From Finegoldia magna_J (lineage in GTDB: Bacteria > Bacillota > Clostridia > Tissierellales > Peptoniphilaceae), in contig NZ_NDYF01000010.1 in NCBI RefSeq assembly GCF_002243175.1, positions 1 to 64,000 of the forward strand: a stretch of DNA of 64,000 nt, given 5' to 3'. A model generated the notes under the pieces. That model saw only the letters and a list, made by a program, of their open reading frames with translations. It did no database searches and was not told the origin of the DNA. A program made the position numbers and the translations under genes. Positions within the stretch are counted from its first letter, which is position 1. Each line of letters starts with the position of its first letter. Shown here piece by piece: positions 17,082 through 27,036 of the stretch.

Positions 17082-18629
17082 TTATTCTCCTTTTTTAATT
17101 AAAGATTTACCTGTCATTTCTGAAGGCTTATCTATTTTCATCAATTCTAAAATTGTTGGTGCTATATCAGCTAAAATACCATTATTCAACTCGATATCCT
17201 TGTCAGGATATTCTATAAAAGGCACCGGATTAGTTGTATGTGCTGTGAATGGCCCACCTGTCATTTCATCAATCAAATATTCACTATTCCCATGATCAGC
17301 AGTTATCAATGCATGATAATTTCCGTTTTTATCTATAGCTCGTAATATTTCCTCTAAACATTTATCAACGGTTTCAACGGCTATCTTATCCGCGGAAATT
17401 ACACCAGTATGACCAACCATATCTGAATTTGCAAAGTTTAATATTATTAAATCGTAAATATCTTTATTAATAACATCAACAACATGATTTTTAACTTCAA
17501 CAGCACTCATCTCTGGCTTAAGATCGTAAGTTGATACTTTTGGAGATGGAACTAGTATCCTATCTTCATTTTCGAATTCTTTTTCGATACCGCCATTAAA
17601 GAAAAATGTTACATGTGCATATTTTTCTGTTTCTGCAATTCTTAATTGCTTTAATCCGTTTTCAGAAATAATTTGTCCTAATACATTATTATACCCTTGT
17701 TTTGGATAAGCTATTTGTACATTTTTGATAGTTTTATCGTATTCTGTCATTGTTACAAATGAAATACCTTTGTATTTTGTTCTTTTAAAACCATCAAAAT
17801 CATCGTCTACAAAAGCTCTTGTAAGTTGTCTTGCTCTATCTGGTCTGAAATTAAAGAATATAAAAGAATCTTCATCTTCTACTTTTGTTACGTTATTATT
17901 CTCATCGACTATTGAACAAGGTTCAATAAATTCATCAGTGATATTTTTATCATAACTATCTTGTAAATATTTTATTACATCATTACTTTTATTTCCCACA
18001 CCATTAGTAATACAATTATATGCTTTTTCTACTCTGTCCCATCTCTTGTCTCTATCCATTGCATAATAACGACCACTAATAGATCCAATTTTACCTACAC
18101 CAATTTCTTTTATATCATCTTGTAATTTTTGTAAATCATTTTTTGCAGATGTTGGTGAGACGTCTCTTCCATCTGTAAAACAATGTACTACTACATTATA
18201 AAAATCTAATTTTTTGCACATTTTAAGGATTGCTACAAGGTGGTCATAATGAGAATGAACTCCACCAAAAGAAACTAATCCTAGTAGATGTAGTTTTTTA
18301 TTTTTTTCTTTAGTTTTTAAAATGATATTTTTTAAAACTTCATTTTCATAAAATTTTCCAGATTCTATGTCATTAGTAATTTTACTTAAATCTTGATAAA
18401 TTATTCTACCAGAACCAATATTCATGTGTCCTACTTCTGAATTTCCCATTTGACCTGCGGGAAGACCTACTTCATTTCCTGAAGCAATCAATTGTGAATT
18501 TGGATATTCACTCATTAGTCTGTCAAAAGTTGGAGTATCAGCTAATTTAATAACATTTCCTGGATAGTCCTTGCCTAATCCCCAACCATCTAAGATTATA
18601 AGAATTAATTTGTCTTTTTTATTTTCCAT
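17082..18629 (-). CDS. gpmI: 2,3-bisphosphoglycerate-independent phosphoglycerate mutase
   Basis: This 515-residue Mn-dependent enzyme converts 3- to 2-phosphoglycerate. It belongs to the alkaline-phosphatase fold. The metal site DGWG (residues 14-17), the phosphoserine nucleophile Ser64 in MGNSEVGHMNIGSGR and DGRDVSPTSA are seen, as are ADHGN and TAHTTNPVPF near the C-terminus. It overlaps tpiA by 11 bases. The length is normal. Confidence 0.97.
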   Translation of the reverse strand: MENKKDKLILIILDGWGLGKDYPGNVIKLADTPTFDRLMSEYPNSQLIASGNEVGLPAGQMGNSEVGHMNIGSGRIIYQDLSKITNDIESGKFYENEVLKNIILKTKEKNKKLHLLGLVSFGGVHSHYDHLVAILKMCKKLDFYNVVVHCFTDGRDVSPTSAKNDLQKLQDDIKEIGVGKIGSISGRYYAMDRDKRWDRVEKAYNCITNGVGNKSNDVIKYLQDSYDKNITDEFIEPCSIVDENNNVTKVEDEDSFIFFNFRPDRARQLTRAFVDDDFDGFKRTKYKGISFVTMTEYDKTIKNVQIAYPKQGYNNVLGQIISENGLKQLRIAETEKYAHVTFFFNGGIEKEFENEDRILVPSPKVSTYDLKPEMSAVEVKNHVVDVINKDIYDLIILNFANSDMVGHTGVISADKIAVETVDKCLEEILRAIDKNGNYHALITADHGNSEYLIDEMTGGPFTAHTTNPVPFIEYPDKDIELNNGILADIAPTILELMKIDKPSEMTGKSLIKKGE

Positions 18630-19374
18630 AATTAATTAGTTTAGAAAAACTTTCTGCTTCTAAACTTGCACCCCCTACTAAAGCTCCATCAATGTCTTCT
18701 TTTGACATAATATCAGTTACATTTTCAGGTTTTACACTTCCACCATATTGTATTCTTATTGAATCAGCCAGATCTTTGCTATACATCTCTGCCAATAAAT
18801 TTCTTATAAAGTTACACATTGATTGTGCATCTTCACTTGAAGCTGTTTTACCAGTTCCAATAGCCCATATTGGCTCATAAGCGATTACAAGTTTGGATTT
18901 TAAATCTTGTTCGCTTATTCCTTTTAAGTCTGATCTTATTTGTGATTCTACAATTTTTTCGTGATTGTTAGATTCTCTTTGTTCTAAGTTTTCTCCGCAG
19001 CAAAGTATTGGCTTAAGATTGTGATTTAAAGCTGATATTATTTTCTTATTTAATAGTTCGTCATCTTCTTTGAATATTGTTCTTCTTTCAGAATGACCAA
19101 TTATAACATAGTCAACTCCTAAATCTTTCAGCATGTTCGGAGAAATTTCTCCTGTAAATGCACCACTATCTTCGAAATACATATTTTGTGCTCCAGTAGA
19201 AATATTTGTATCTTTTAAAGCTTCTGTAAGAGTTTTTAGTGATGTAAATGGAGATATTATACAAGCTTCTACATTATCAGAAATTTCGAAATTCTTTAAA
19301 TCATTTAGAAACTGCTTAGTTCCTCCATCTGTCATATTCATTTTCCAGTTTCCTGCAATTAATGGTTTTCTCAT
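18619..19374 (-). CDS. tpiA: Triosephosphate isomerase
   Basis: This is a 251-residue TIM-barrel enzyme. Catalytic residues are visible: Lys in AGNWKMN (about residue 12), His in IIGHSERR (about 95) and Glu in AYEPIWAIGTG (about 167). The start was set at ATG 19374, giving the standard N-terminus MRKPLIAGNWKMN, 4 bases after the pgk stop. An ATG nine codons upstream overlaps pgk and adds residues absent from the family. The gene overlaps gpmI by 11 bases. Confidence 0.97.
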   Translation of the reverse strand: MRKPLIAGNWKMNMTDGGTKQFLNDLKNFEISDNVEACIISPFTSLKTLTEALKDTNISTGAQNMYFEDSGAFTGEISPNMLKDLGVDYVIIGHSERRTIFKEDDELLNKKIISALNHNLKPILCCGENLEQRESNNHEKIVESQIRSDLKGISEQDLKSKLVIAYEPIWAIGTGKTASSEDAQSMCNFIRNLLAEMYSKDLADSIRIQYGGSVKPENVTDIMSKEDIDGALVGGASLEAESFSKLINYGK

Positions 19375-19378
19375 ATTA

Positions 19379-20566
19379 CTATCTCTCATCAATACAATCA
19401 ATACCAGGTAAGACTTTGCCTTCTAAGAATTCCAAAGAAGCTCCGCCGCCTGTTGAAACGTGTGTTACTTTGTCTTTATTTCCAGATTTTGCAATTGCTG
19501 AAGCACTATCTCCACCACCAACAATAGTTGTAGCATCAGATTTTACTAAAGAATTTGCAACTTCAAAAGTACCTTTACTAAATTGTTTGATTTCAAATAC
19601 ACCCATTGGTCCATTCCATACAATAGTCTTGGATTTTTGTATTTCTTCATCAAAAATCTTTATAGTTTTAGTTCCTATGTCAAATCCTGCAATATCGTCC
19701 ATAAATTCATCTATACCAATTACTTTTGAATCAGATTCTTCTGTCATTTCTTTAGCTGCGACAAAATCAACTGGCAAGAATATTTTAACCCCTTTTTCTT
19801 GGGCTTTTTCTAATAGTGATTTTGCTAAATCTAATTTATCTTCTTCGATTAAAGATTTACCAACATTTTTTCCTTGTGACTTGATGAAAGTATATGCCAT
19901 AGCACCACCTATTAGTATAGTGTCAACTTTTTCCAGTAGATTTTCTATTACTCCAATTTTATCAGAAACTTTTGCACCACCTAATATTGCTGTAAAAGGT
20001 CTTTCTGGATCTTCAAGAGCTTTCCCCATTATTTCTATTTCTTTTTGAACTAAAAATCCTACAGCACTTGGTAAGAACTTAGACACACCTACATTTGATG
20101 CGTGTGCTCTATGACTTGTTCCAAAAGCATCGTTTACATATAAATCAGCTAATTGTGATAATTCTTTAGAAAATTCTTCATCATTCTTTTCTTCTTCTTT
20201 TCTATATCTAGTGTTTTGAATTAGCATAATTTCTTTAGGTTGTAATTGTTTACTTTGTTCAATAACAGAATCATCCACAACTTTGTCATTATCAACAAAT
20301 TTTACTTCTTGACCAATAATTTCAGAAAGCTTTTCTGCAACCGGTTTTAATGAGAATTCAGGTCTTGGTTCGCCTTTTGGTCTACCTAAGTGACTCATTA
20401 AAATAACTTTAGCATTATTATCGATCAAATACTTTATTGTTGCGATAGATGCTTCTATTCTATTTGTATCAGTAATAATACCATCTTTAATTGGAACATT
20501 AAAGTCTACTCTGACTAATACTCTTTTATTTTCAACATTTAAATCTTTTAGTGTTTTTTTATTCAT
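19379..20566 (-). CDS. pgk: Phosphoglycerate kinase
   Basis: The gene encodes a 395-residue enzyme making ATP from 1,3-bisphosphoglycerate. N-terminal substrate motifs are VLVRVDFNVPIKDG and MSHLGRPKG. The C-terminal nucleotide domain has the TILGGAKVSDKI and VGGGDSASAI motifs and ends STGGGASLEFLEGK. It is second in the glycolytic operon, after gap, with a hairpin between them. A 228-codon frame antisense to it is a composition shadow. Confidence 0.98.
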   Translation of the reverse strand: MNKKTLKDLNVENKRVLVRVDFNVPIKDGIITDTNRIEASIATIKYLIDNNAKVILMSHLGRPKGEPRPEFSLKPVAEKLSEIIGQEVKFVDNDKVVDDSVIEQSKQLQPKEIMLIQNTRYRKEEEKNDEEFSKELSQLADLYVNDAFGTSHRAHASNVGVSKFLPSAVGFLVQKEIEIMGKALEDPERPFTAILGGAKVSDKIGVIENLLEKVDTILIGGAMAYTFIKSQGKNVGKSLIEEDKLDLAKSLLEKAQEKGVKIFLPVDFVAAKEMTEESDSKVIGIDEFMDDIAGFDIGTKTIKIFDEEIQKSKTIVWNGPMGVFEIKQFSKGTFEVANSLVKSDATTIVGGGDSASAIAKSGNKDKVTHVSTGGGASLEFLEGKVLPGIDCIDER

Positions 20567-20579
20567 AGATTAACCTTTC

Positions 20580-20622
20580 TTTGAAAAGAGTCGATTGCAA
20601 AAATATTTTACCATCGACTCTT
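20580..20622 (-). terminator. Hairpin between gap and pgk
   Basis: A perfect 10-bp stem, AAGAGTCGAT (20586-20595) with ATCGACTCTT (20613-20622), closes a 17-base loop. On the minus strand TTTTCAAAG follows. Since pgk continues without a clear promoter, it probably attenuates or marks an mRNA processing/stability point that raises gap over the downstream genes. Confidence 0.5.
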
Positions 20623-20632
20623 AATAGTTTTA

Positions 20633-21634
20633 TTATCTTGTAGCTATAATCTTTGCTAAATCAAATACTCTTGAACTATAACCCCATTCGTTGTCATACC
20701 AAGAAGCAATTTTTACCATATTTCCTAAAGCATAAGTCATATCAGCATCAAATATTGAGCTTCTTTCATCTCCAATGATGTCTGAAGATACTAATTGATC
20801 TTCAGAATATCCTAAGATGCCTTTTAATTCGCCTTCACTAGCTTTTTTCATAGCATTATTGATATCTTCTTTTGTAACTTCCTTACCTAAAAGAACTGTT
20901 AAATCAGTAATAGATCCAGTAGGAGTTGGTACACGCACTGCAAGTCCTGTCATTTTACCTTCTAATTGTGGTAATACTTTACCAACAGCTTTAGCAGCAC
21001 CTGTAGTTGTAGGAATCATACTTAAAGCAGCTGCTCTCGCACGTCTTAGATCTTTGTGGTGAGCGTCTTGAATGTTTTGATCGTTAGTATAAGCGTGAAT
21101 TGTAGTCATTAAACCTTTTTCAATGCCAAATTCATCATCTAAAACTTTAGCAACTGGTGCTAAGCAGTTAGTTGTACATGATGCATTAGATATAATATCA
21201 TCAGTTTTTGGATCGTATTCTTTATCGTTTACTCCAACTACGATCATTTTAACATCTGCTTTACCTGGAGCAGTTAATAATACTTTTTTTGCACCAGCTT
21301 TGAGATGTTTTGATAAACCTTCTTTGTCTTTAAAAGCGCCTGTTGAGTCAATAACAAGATCAACACCTAATTCTTTCCATGGTAATTCTTCTGGATTTCT
21401 GTTATTTACGACAGTTATTTCCCTATCACCAATTTTAATTTTGTCATCTGCTAATACTTCAACGTCTTTTTCAAATGTACGATAAATTGAGTCATACTTT
21501 AAAAGATGTGCATTTGTTTTAAGGTCACTTGTAATGTTCAATGCCACTAATTCAAGATCAGGGTCATTTTTTTGTATTAAAATTCTTGTTACATCTCTAC
21601 CTATTCTTCCAAATCCACTAATTGCTACTTTCAT
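20633..21634 (-). CDS. gap: Glyceraldehyde-3-phosphate dehydrogenase, type I
   Basis: This is a 333-residue NAD-dependent dehydrogenase. The Rossmann motif GFGRIGRDV (residues 7-15) and the catalytic Cys in SNASCTTNCLAPV (about residue 150) are intact, as are the substrate-binding HAYTNDQ and the C-terminal WYDNEWGYSSRV. It heads the glycolytic operon. Unlike many Firmicutes, no cggR repressor gene precedes it. A TATAAT lies on the minus strand at 21677-21672, but no convincing -35 was found. The ribosome site is AAGGAGG. Confidence 0.97.
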   Translation of the reverse strand: MKVAISGFGRIGRDVTRILIQKNDPDLELVALNITSDLKTNAHLLKYDSIYRTFEKDVEVLADDKIKIGDREITVVNNRNPEELPWKELGVDLVIDSTGAFKDKEGLSKHLKAGAKKVLLTAPGKADVKMIVVGVNDKEYDPKTDDIISNASCTTNCLAPVAKVLDDEFGIEKGLMTTIHAYTNDQNIQDAHHKDLRRARAAALSMIPTTTGAAKAVGKVLPQLEGKMTGLAVRVPTPTGSITDLTVLLGKEVTKEDINNAMKKASEGELKGILGYSEDQLVSSDIIGDERSSIFDADMTYALGNMVKIASWYDNEWGYSSRVFDLAKIIATR

Positions 21635-21707
21635 TTAATCCTCCTTGAAATATTTCATAATACGTACTTTTATTATATACCCGATATATAATGATATTAA
21701 TCAAATT

Positions 21708-23306
21708 CTAAACCTCAATATGAAGAGTATAATTGGATATATTTGTGCAATGGTCAGATATTCTTTCCAAATTTGATAGAATATCTAAGAAATTAACTCC
21801 AACTGTTGAATCACATTCATTGTTGTTAATTCGTTTGATATGATTATGTCTATATTTTTTTTCTAAAAAGTCTACATTATTTTCAATATTTGCGACTTTA
21901 GAAGCCAATGATTGATCATTATTTTTAAATGCCATAGTTGAATCTATTATTGCATTTTCTACATTTGAATATAAATCTTTATATTCATCGATAGCTACTT
22001 TGCTAAATTCTTTTTCTTCATCATAAATAAGAGTTACAATTCCACATATATTTTCAACATGATCTCCTATTCTCTCAAGATCATTAAGCATATCTTGCAT
22101 AATAAAAATTTGTGTGTGTTCTTCATCTGAAATTGATTTGTTAGATAATTTTACAAGATACTCAACGATATGTTTTTCCAAATTATTAATTCTTTTTTCT
22201 TCTTCTAATATTTTTGATCTTAGTTTTTTGTTACCTGTCATAAAATATTCATCAACATTTTTAAAATTTTGATAAACTATATCACTCATTCTAATAACTT
22301 CAAGTCTAGCTTGTTCAACTGCAATAGAAGGAGTTTCCAAAATTCTGTCATCTAAATATTGTAAGTCTTTTGCGTGTTCTTCTCCTGGAACAATTTTCAT
22401 AGCAGCTTTAACTAAAAAGTTTGAAACTGGAAGTTGTATAGCAACATTTATTACATTAAACAATGTATGATAGTTAGCTATTTGTCTTGAAACATTTAAT
22501 GGAGTTAACATATATACTATGTTTTGCATCAATTTATTTAGGAATATAAGCACTATAACTGTACCTATAAGATTAAATAATAAGTGTATTATTGCTGCTC
22601 TTTTGGCGTTTTTTCCAGCACCAATAGAAGACAATAATGCAGTAGTAGTTGTACCAATGTTTCCACCAAGTAATAATGGAGCAGCTTGATTTATTGTAAG
22701 TAATCCTTGTTTCCCTAAAGCTTGTATTAACCCAATGGAAGCAGAAGATGATTGTACTGCAGTTGTTAAGAAAAATCCTACAAAAACGCCGATTACTGGT
22801 GAGTTTAATTTTAATAAGGCATTTTTAAACCACAATTCTTTAGATAATGGATTTAGCCCATCTCCCATAGTATTCATTCCAATGAAAATTAAACCTAAGC
22901 CAACAAAAACCTCGCCTAAATTCTTTTTTCTATCATCCTTTGCACTTATGTACAAAAGCACACCAAAAGCCACAATTAAAGGAGCATATTTTGCTATATC
23001 AAAAGCTATTATTTGCGCAGTAATTGTAGTTCCGACATTTGCTCCTATAATTACTCCAACAGCTTGATTCAAAGGCATTAAACCTGCATTAACAAAACCC
23101 ACAACCATTACTGTTGCTGCAGAAGATGATTGTATTACCATCGTTACTACTATACCTAGTAACACACCTATGTATTTATTCCTAGTTAAAGAACCTACTA
23201 TCTTTTTTAACTTATTACCTGACGATTTTTGAAGACCTTCACCCATTATTGTCATTCCAAACAAGAAAAGTGCCAATCCCCCTAAAACCGGAGTTATAAT
23301 ATCCAT
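21708..23306 (-). CDS. Na/Pi cotransporter family protein with PhoU-like tail
   Basis: The gene encodes a 532-residue membrane protein of the NptA/YjbB family, which moves phosphate with sodium. The two inverted repeats carry the QSSSA signature (VIQSSSAATVMVVGF near residue 60 and AVQSSSASIGLIQAL near 185). After about eight helices, a soluble helical PhoU-like domain (about 330-530) follows, as in Gram-positive members. The direction of transport cannot be told from sequence. It is 8 bases after trmL on the same strand. Confidence 0.88.
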   Translation of the reverse strand: MDIITPVLGGLALFLFGMTIMGEGLQKSSGNKLKKIVGSLTRNKYIGVLLGIVVTMVIQSSSAATVMVVGFVNAGLMPLNQAVGVIIGANVGTTITAQIIAFDIAKYAPLIVAFGVLLYISAKDDRKKNLGEVFVGLGLIFIGMNTMGDGLNPLSKELWFKNALLKLNSPVIGVFVGFFLTTAVQSSSASIGLIQALGKQGLLTINQAAPLLLGGNIGTTTTALLSSIGAGKNAKRAAIIHLLFNLIGTVIVLIFLNKLMQNIVYMLTPLNVSRQIANYHTLFNVINVAIQLPVSNFLVKAAMKIVPGEEHAKDLQYLDDRILETPSIAVEQARLEVIRMSDIVYQNFKNVDEYFMTGNKKLRSKILEEEKRINNLEKHIVEYLVKLSNKSISDEEHTQIFIMQDMLNDLERIGDHVENICGIVTLIYDEEKEFSKVAIDEYKDLYSNVENAIIDSTMAFKNNDQSLASKVANIENNVDFLEKKYRHNHIKRINNNECDSTVGVNFLDILSNLERISDHCTNISNYTLHIEV

Positions 23307-23314
23307 AAAACCTC

Positions 23315-23788
23315 CTACTTTAATCCTGGAAAATCTATTTGTCTTAATGCTTCAAATAAAACTATATTGCACGAATTTGCTAAATTTAATGATCTATCAA
23401 TTGTCATATTCATTGGAATCTTTATAGAATGATCTTTGTGCTTATCCACTAAATCTTTATCTATACCTGAAGATTCCTTTCCGAACACGAAAAAATCTCC
23501 ATCTTGATATTCAAGCTCATGATAATAATTTGTTGCAAAAGTTTCGACATAAAATACTCTATCATTTCCCTTTATATATTCTAAAAATTCATCCATATCA
23601 TCATGAATAACTAAATCAACTTTATCCCAATAATCCATTCCAGACCTCTTTAATAACTTGTCATCTAGTCTGAAGCTAAAAGGTCTAACTAAATGTAATC
23701 TGGAATTAGTTAGTACACAAGTTCTTCCTATATTCCCTGTATTTGAAGGCTTTTCAGGTTCTAAAAGAACAATATTTAACATATCCAC
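23315..23788 (-). CDS. trmL: tRNA (cytidine/uridine-34 2'-O) methyltransferase TrmL
   Basis: This 157-residue SPOUT methyltransferase modifies the wobble base of tRNA-Leu. SpoU-family motifs are visible: NTGNIGRTC (about 17-25), FVFGKESSGI (about 100-109) and the closing IPM...RSLNLANSCNIVLFEA. Length fits TrmL (also called CspR) rather than longer TrmH proteins. It is the first gene of a two-gene unit with the phosphate transporter and has a good promoter. Confidence 0.93.
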   Translation of the reverse strand: MDMLNIVLLEPEKPSNTGNIGRTCVLTNSRLHLVRPFSFRLDDKLLKRSGMDYWDKVDLVIHDDMDEFLEYIKGNDRVFYVETFATNYYHELEYQDGDFFVFGKESSGIDKDLVDKHKDHSIKIPMNMTIDRSLNLANSCNIVLFEALRQIDFPGLK

Positions 23789-23830
23789 CTCTTTACGATT
23801 CTTTAACTATATTTTAATATTCCCATAAAA

Positions 23831-23859
23831 AATATACCATAAAAGAATTAGTATTTCAA
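23831..23859 (-). promoter_or_regulatory. Sigma-70 promoter of trmL and the Na/Pi transporter
   Basis: On the minus strand TTGAAA (23859-23854) and TATATT (23836-23831) are spaced by 17 bases, about 43 bases before the trmL ATG. Confidence 0.75.
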
Positions 23860-23880
23860 TTTTAAAAACGATTAAATTTT

Positions 23881-23918
23881 AAAACAAAAAGACCATCAAC
23901 ACAAAACTGTTGACGGCC
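23881..23918 (-). terminator. Terminator of tkt
   Basis: A 10-bp stem with one or more G-T pairs, GACCATCAAC (23891-23900) with GTTGACGGCC (23909-23918), is followed on the minus strand by TTTTTGTTTT. It is 7 bases past the tkt stop. Confidence 0.85.
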
Positions 23919-23924
23919 TATTGA

Positions 23925-25892
23925 TTATAAATATTCTTTTATTTTTTCAACTATTTTTTCTGTTGTAAATCCAAAATGTTCCATTATCTTACTTCCTGGA
24001 GCGCTCATTCCGAATTCATCTATACCAATATTTAATCCATTAAGTCCAGTATATTTTTGCCATCCATATGTTGACAAGCATTCAATGCTAACTCTTTTAC
24101 CTATATTTTTTGGAATAACAGAATCTTTGTATTTTTGATCTTGTTTGTCAAAAATTTCTTGACACATCATTGATACAACTTGCGCTTTAACTCCTTCTTT
24201 TTCAAGAACTTCACTTGCATCTAATGCAAGTTTAACTTCAGAACCTGTTGCTATAATAACTAAATCAGGAGATTCTTGTTTTTTAAGAATATATCCACCT
24301 CTTAGAGCTTCTTCGTTAGTTTCTTTTAAATTAACTAATTTTTGTCGAGATAATACCAAAGCTGTCGGCGTTTCTTTATTTTCCAATGCTATCTTGTATG
24401 CCATTGATGTTTCAAATCCATCAGCAGGTCTGATAGTATTAAGATTTGGTATAGTTCTAAGCATTGCTAATTGTTCTATAGGTTCATGAGTAGGTCCATC
24501 TTCTCCTACACCGATTGAATCATGAGTCAATATATATATTACTTGTCTCTTCATTAAAGCTGACAATCTCATCGCTGGTTTTAAATAATCTGAGAAAATC
24601 ATAAATGTAGCACAATACGGAATTAATCCACCATACAAGCTGATACCATTAGTGATAGCTGCCATCGCGTGTTCTCTAACACCGAATTGTATGTTTCTTC
24701 CAGATCTATTAGTTTGTGTAAACACATCTAAACCATCCATAAAAGTTTTATTAGATGGAGCTAAATCCGCAGATCCTCCAACAATATTTAATTGCTTATC
24801 TTTTAATCTATTTAATAAAACATGTGAATATGATCTTGTAGCATCGTCTTTTTCAAAGCTAGTAAACTCATCTGATGTTAAATAATCTTCATCAGTTTCT
24901 TTAGATAAGAATTTCATTAACTTCTCATAAAGATCTTTGTGAGTTTGTTTGTAGTCTTCAAACATTTTTTCCCATTCTGAATAATAGTTTTCTTTTTCTG
25001 AAGCTGATTGTTCAAAAAGTTCCTTAACTTCTTGTGGAATATAGAATTCTTCTGTAAAGTCTAAACCTAATTTTTCTTTTAAACTAGGAATATTTTCTGC
25101 GCCTATTGGAGCACCATGAGCTTTTGCAGTTCCTTCAACAACACTTCCATAACCAATTTTTGTTTTTATTTCAATAAATGATGGTTTATCAGTTGTTTTC
25201 GCAAGTTCAATAGTTTCTCTTATTTTGTCTATATCATTTCCATCTTCTACAAAATAAGTATCCCAGCCCAATGCTTCATATCTAGCTCTGACATTTTCTG
25301 AGAAAATATTTTTTGTATCGCCTTCAATTGTTATATTGTTAGAATCGTATAAACAAATCAATTTTGATAGTTTTAATGATCCAGCTATTGAACTAGCTTC
25401 ATTAGTTATTCCTTCTTGAAGACAACCATCACCAACAATTGTGTAAGTATAGTTGTCAAAAATTTTATGGTTTTCAGTATTAAATTGGCTGGCCATATAT
25501 TCTTGAGCAATTGCCATACCAACAGCCATACTTAATCCTTGTCCTAAAGGACCAGTCGTCGCATCAATTCCTTTTGTATGCAAATATTCTGGATGTCCTG
25601 GTGTTAAGCTGTTGTATTGTCTAAATTCTTTTAAATCATCTACTGTTATTCCAAATCCAAATAAATGTAAAAGTGAATATAACATTGCAGAACCATGACC
25701 AGCTGATAAAATAAATCTGTCCCTATTTATCCAATCGCTGTGTTTTGGTGAAAAATGCATTATGTCGTTAAATAATGTAAATGTCATAGGGCTTGCACCT
25801 AAAGGAAGTCCAGGATGCCCTGAATTCGCTTTTTGAATCATTTCTACAGATAATAATCTAATAGTATTAATAGCTAATTGTTTTTTGTCCAT
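23925..25892 (-). CDS. tkt: Transketolase
   Basis: The gene encodes a 655-residue thiamine-diphosphate enzyme of the pentose phosphate pathway. Visible motifs are NSGHPGLPLGASPM near the start, the TPP-binding GDGCLQEG...N segment (about 150-180), and HDSIGVGEDGPTHEPIEQ in the pyrimidine domain. It is full length as a single chain, not split into halves as in some anaerobes. A TATAAT sits upstream on the minus strand near 25930, but the -35 is poor. It has its own terminator. Confidence 0.96.
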   Translation of the reverse strand: MDKKQLAINTIRLLSVEMIQKANSGHPGLPLGASPMTFTLFNDIMHFSPKHSDWINRDRFILSAGHGSAMLYSLLHLFGFGITVDDLKEFRQYNSLTPGHPEYLHTKGIDATTGPLGQGLSMAVGMAIAQEYMASQFNTENHKIFDNYTYTIVGDGCLQEGITNEASSIAGSLKLSKLICLYDSNNITIEGDTKNIFSENVRARYEALGWDTYFVEDGNDIDKIRETIELAKTTDKPSFIEIKTKIGYGSVVEGTAKAHGAPIGAENIPSLKEKLGLDFTEEFYIPQEVKELFEQSASEKENYYSEWEKMFEDYKQTHKDLYEKLMKFLSKETDEDYLTSDEFTSFEKDDATRSYSHVLLNRLKDKQLNIVGGSADLAPSNKTFMDGLDVFTQTNRSGRNIQFGVREHAMAAITNGISLYGGLIPYCATFMIFSDYLKPAMRLSALMKRQVIYILTHDSIGVGEDGPTHEPIEQLAMLRTIPNLNTIRPADGFETSMAYKIALENKETPTALVLSRQKLVNLKETNEEALRGGYILKKQESPDLVIIATGSEVKLALDASEVLEKEGVKAQVVSMMCQEIFDKQDQKYKDSVIPKNIGKRVSIECLSTYGWQKYTGLNGLNIGIDEFGMSAPGSKIMEHFGFTTEKIVEKIKEYL

Positions 25893-25941
25893 ATCATTCT
25901 CCTCTTTAAAATTCCAATGTTATTATATCATATTATTCATT

Positions 25942-27012
25942 CTACTTTAATGAGTATTTACTTCCAATATCCACAACAATTCCCAACAATTCCATCTTGG
26001 TCAAACTCATTAAAACATCAGATATATCTTCATTTAATTTTATAGAAATTTCATCTGGTGAATTTGCGCCAATTTTCAATAAATTAAATATTTTACGTTC
26101 CAATTCATTCAAATCAAAACTCAATTGTGGTTTTTCTATATATTTATTTTGAAATTCAGGGATTTGAGTTATAATATCCAAAACGTCAGTTAATATGTAA
26201 GCCCCATCTTTTATTAATTGATTAGTTCCGGTTGAATAAACTGAGTTAATATTTCCTGGAACAGCAAATATATCTCTACCTTGAGACAAGGCGTAAGATG
26301 ATGTGATTAATGTACCGCTTTTCTCTTTTGCTTCAATAACAACAGTTGCAAGTGATAAACCAGAAATAATTCTGTTTCTAAACGGAAAATTATATGGCAA
26401 TGGTGCTATTCCAAAAGGATATTCACTCATAATTACTCCGTTATGTGATGAAATCATATCTTGAAACACTCTATAATTGCTCCTTGGATAAACTTGATCT
26501 ATTCCACAACCCAAAACTCCAATTGTTTTATTATTATTTTCAAGAGAAGTTTGATGAGAAATTTTGTCTATACCAAGAGCCAATCCACTAACAACTGGTA
26601 TTTTATATTGTGATATTTCAGATACAAATTTTTTGCATGCATAAGATCCATATTGACTACATTTTCTAGCTCCTACAAATGAAACACAATTATCGAAATC
26701 TTCAGTCAAATCACCTTTATAGTACAAAGTATATGGTGCATCATCTATTTCAAGTAATTTTTTCGGATATTTTGAATCACCGTATGTAGTAAATTTTATA
26801 CTGTTTTTCCACAGTTTTTCCTTGTACAAATTTATATCGAATTTTTTCATATTCTTTAGCATAAATTCGTAAATTTTAGGATCTACTTCTAAAAGTTTTT
26901 TTGCATTATCGTAGATAATATCATCTAATGTATTATAATTTTCAATAATTGGACCTATCCAATTATAATTTGTGTTCAAACTACTTAAAAATAATAATAA
27001 ATCTGAATCCAT
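25942..27012 (-). CDS. dprA: DNA-processing protein DprA
   Basis: This 356-residue protein loads RecA on incoming single-stranded DNA during transformation. The extended Rossmann domain shows SFVGARKCSQYG, VVSGLALGIDKISHQT and GVLGCGIDQVYPRSN, then ISEYPFG-like and FPFRNRIISGLS motifs. A C-terminal winged-helix-like domain (about 290-356) is present. It lies between tkt and the L,D-transpeptidase. DprA is widespread and alone does not prove competence, but ComEC in the same window supports it. Confidence 0.95.
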   Translation of the reverse strand: MDSDLLLFLSSLNTNYNWIGPIIENYNTLDDIIYDNAKKLLEVDPKIYEFMLKNMKKFDINLYKEKLWKNSIKFTTYGDSKYPKKLLEIDDAPYTLYYKGDLTEDFDNCVSFVGARKCSQYGSYACKKFVSEISQYKIPVVSGLALGIDKISHQTSLENNNKTIGVLGCGIDQVYPRSNYRVFQDMISSHNGVIMSEYPFGIAPLPYNFPFRNRIISGLSLATVVIEAKEKSGTLITSSYALSQGRDIFAVPGNINSVYSTGTNQLIKDGAYILTDVLDIITQIPEFQNKYIEKPQLSFDLNELERKIFNLLKIGANSPDEISIKLNEDISDVLMSLTKMELLGIVVDIGSKYSLK

Positions 27013-27036
27013 AATTTACCCCTTTTCTTTACATAT

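Noticed and set aside
19362..20048. 228-codon plus-strand frame
   Set aside because: It is antisense to pgk, has no ribosome site and its Ser/Pro-rich product mirrors pgk codons.
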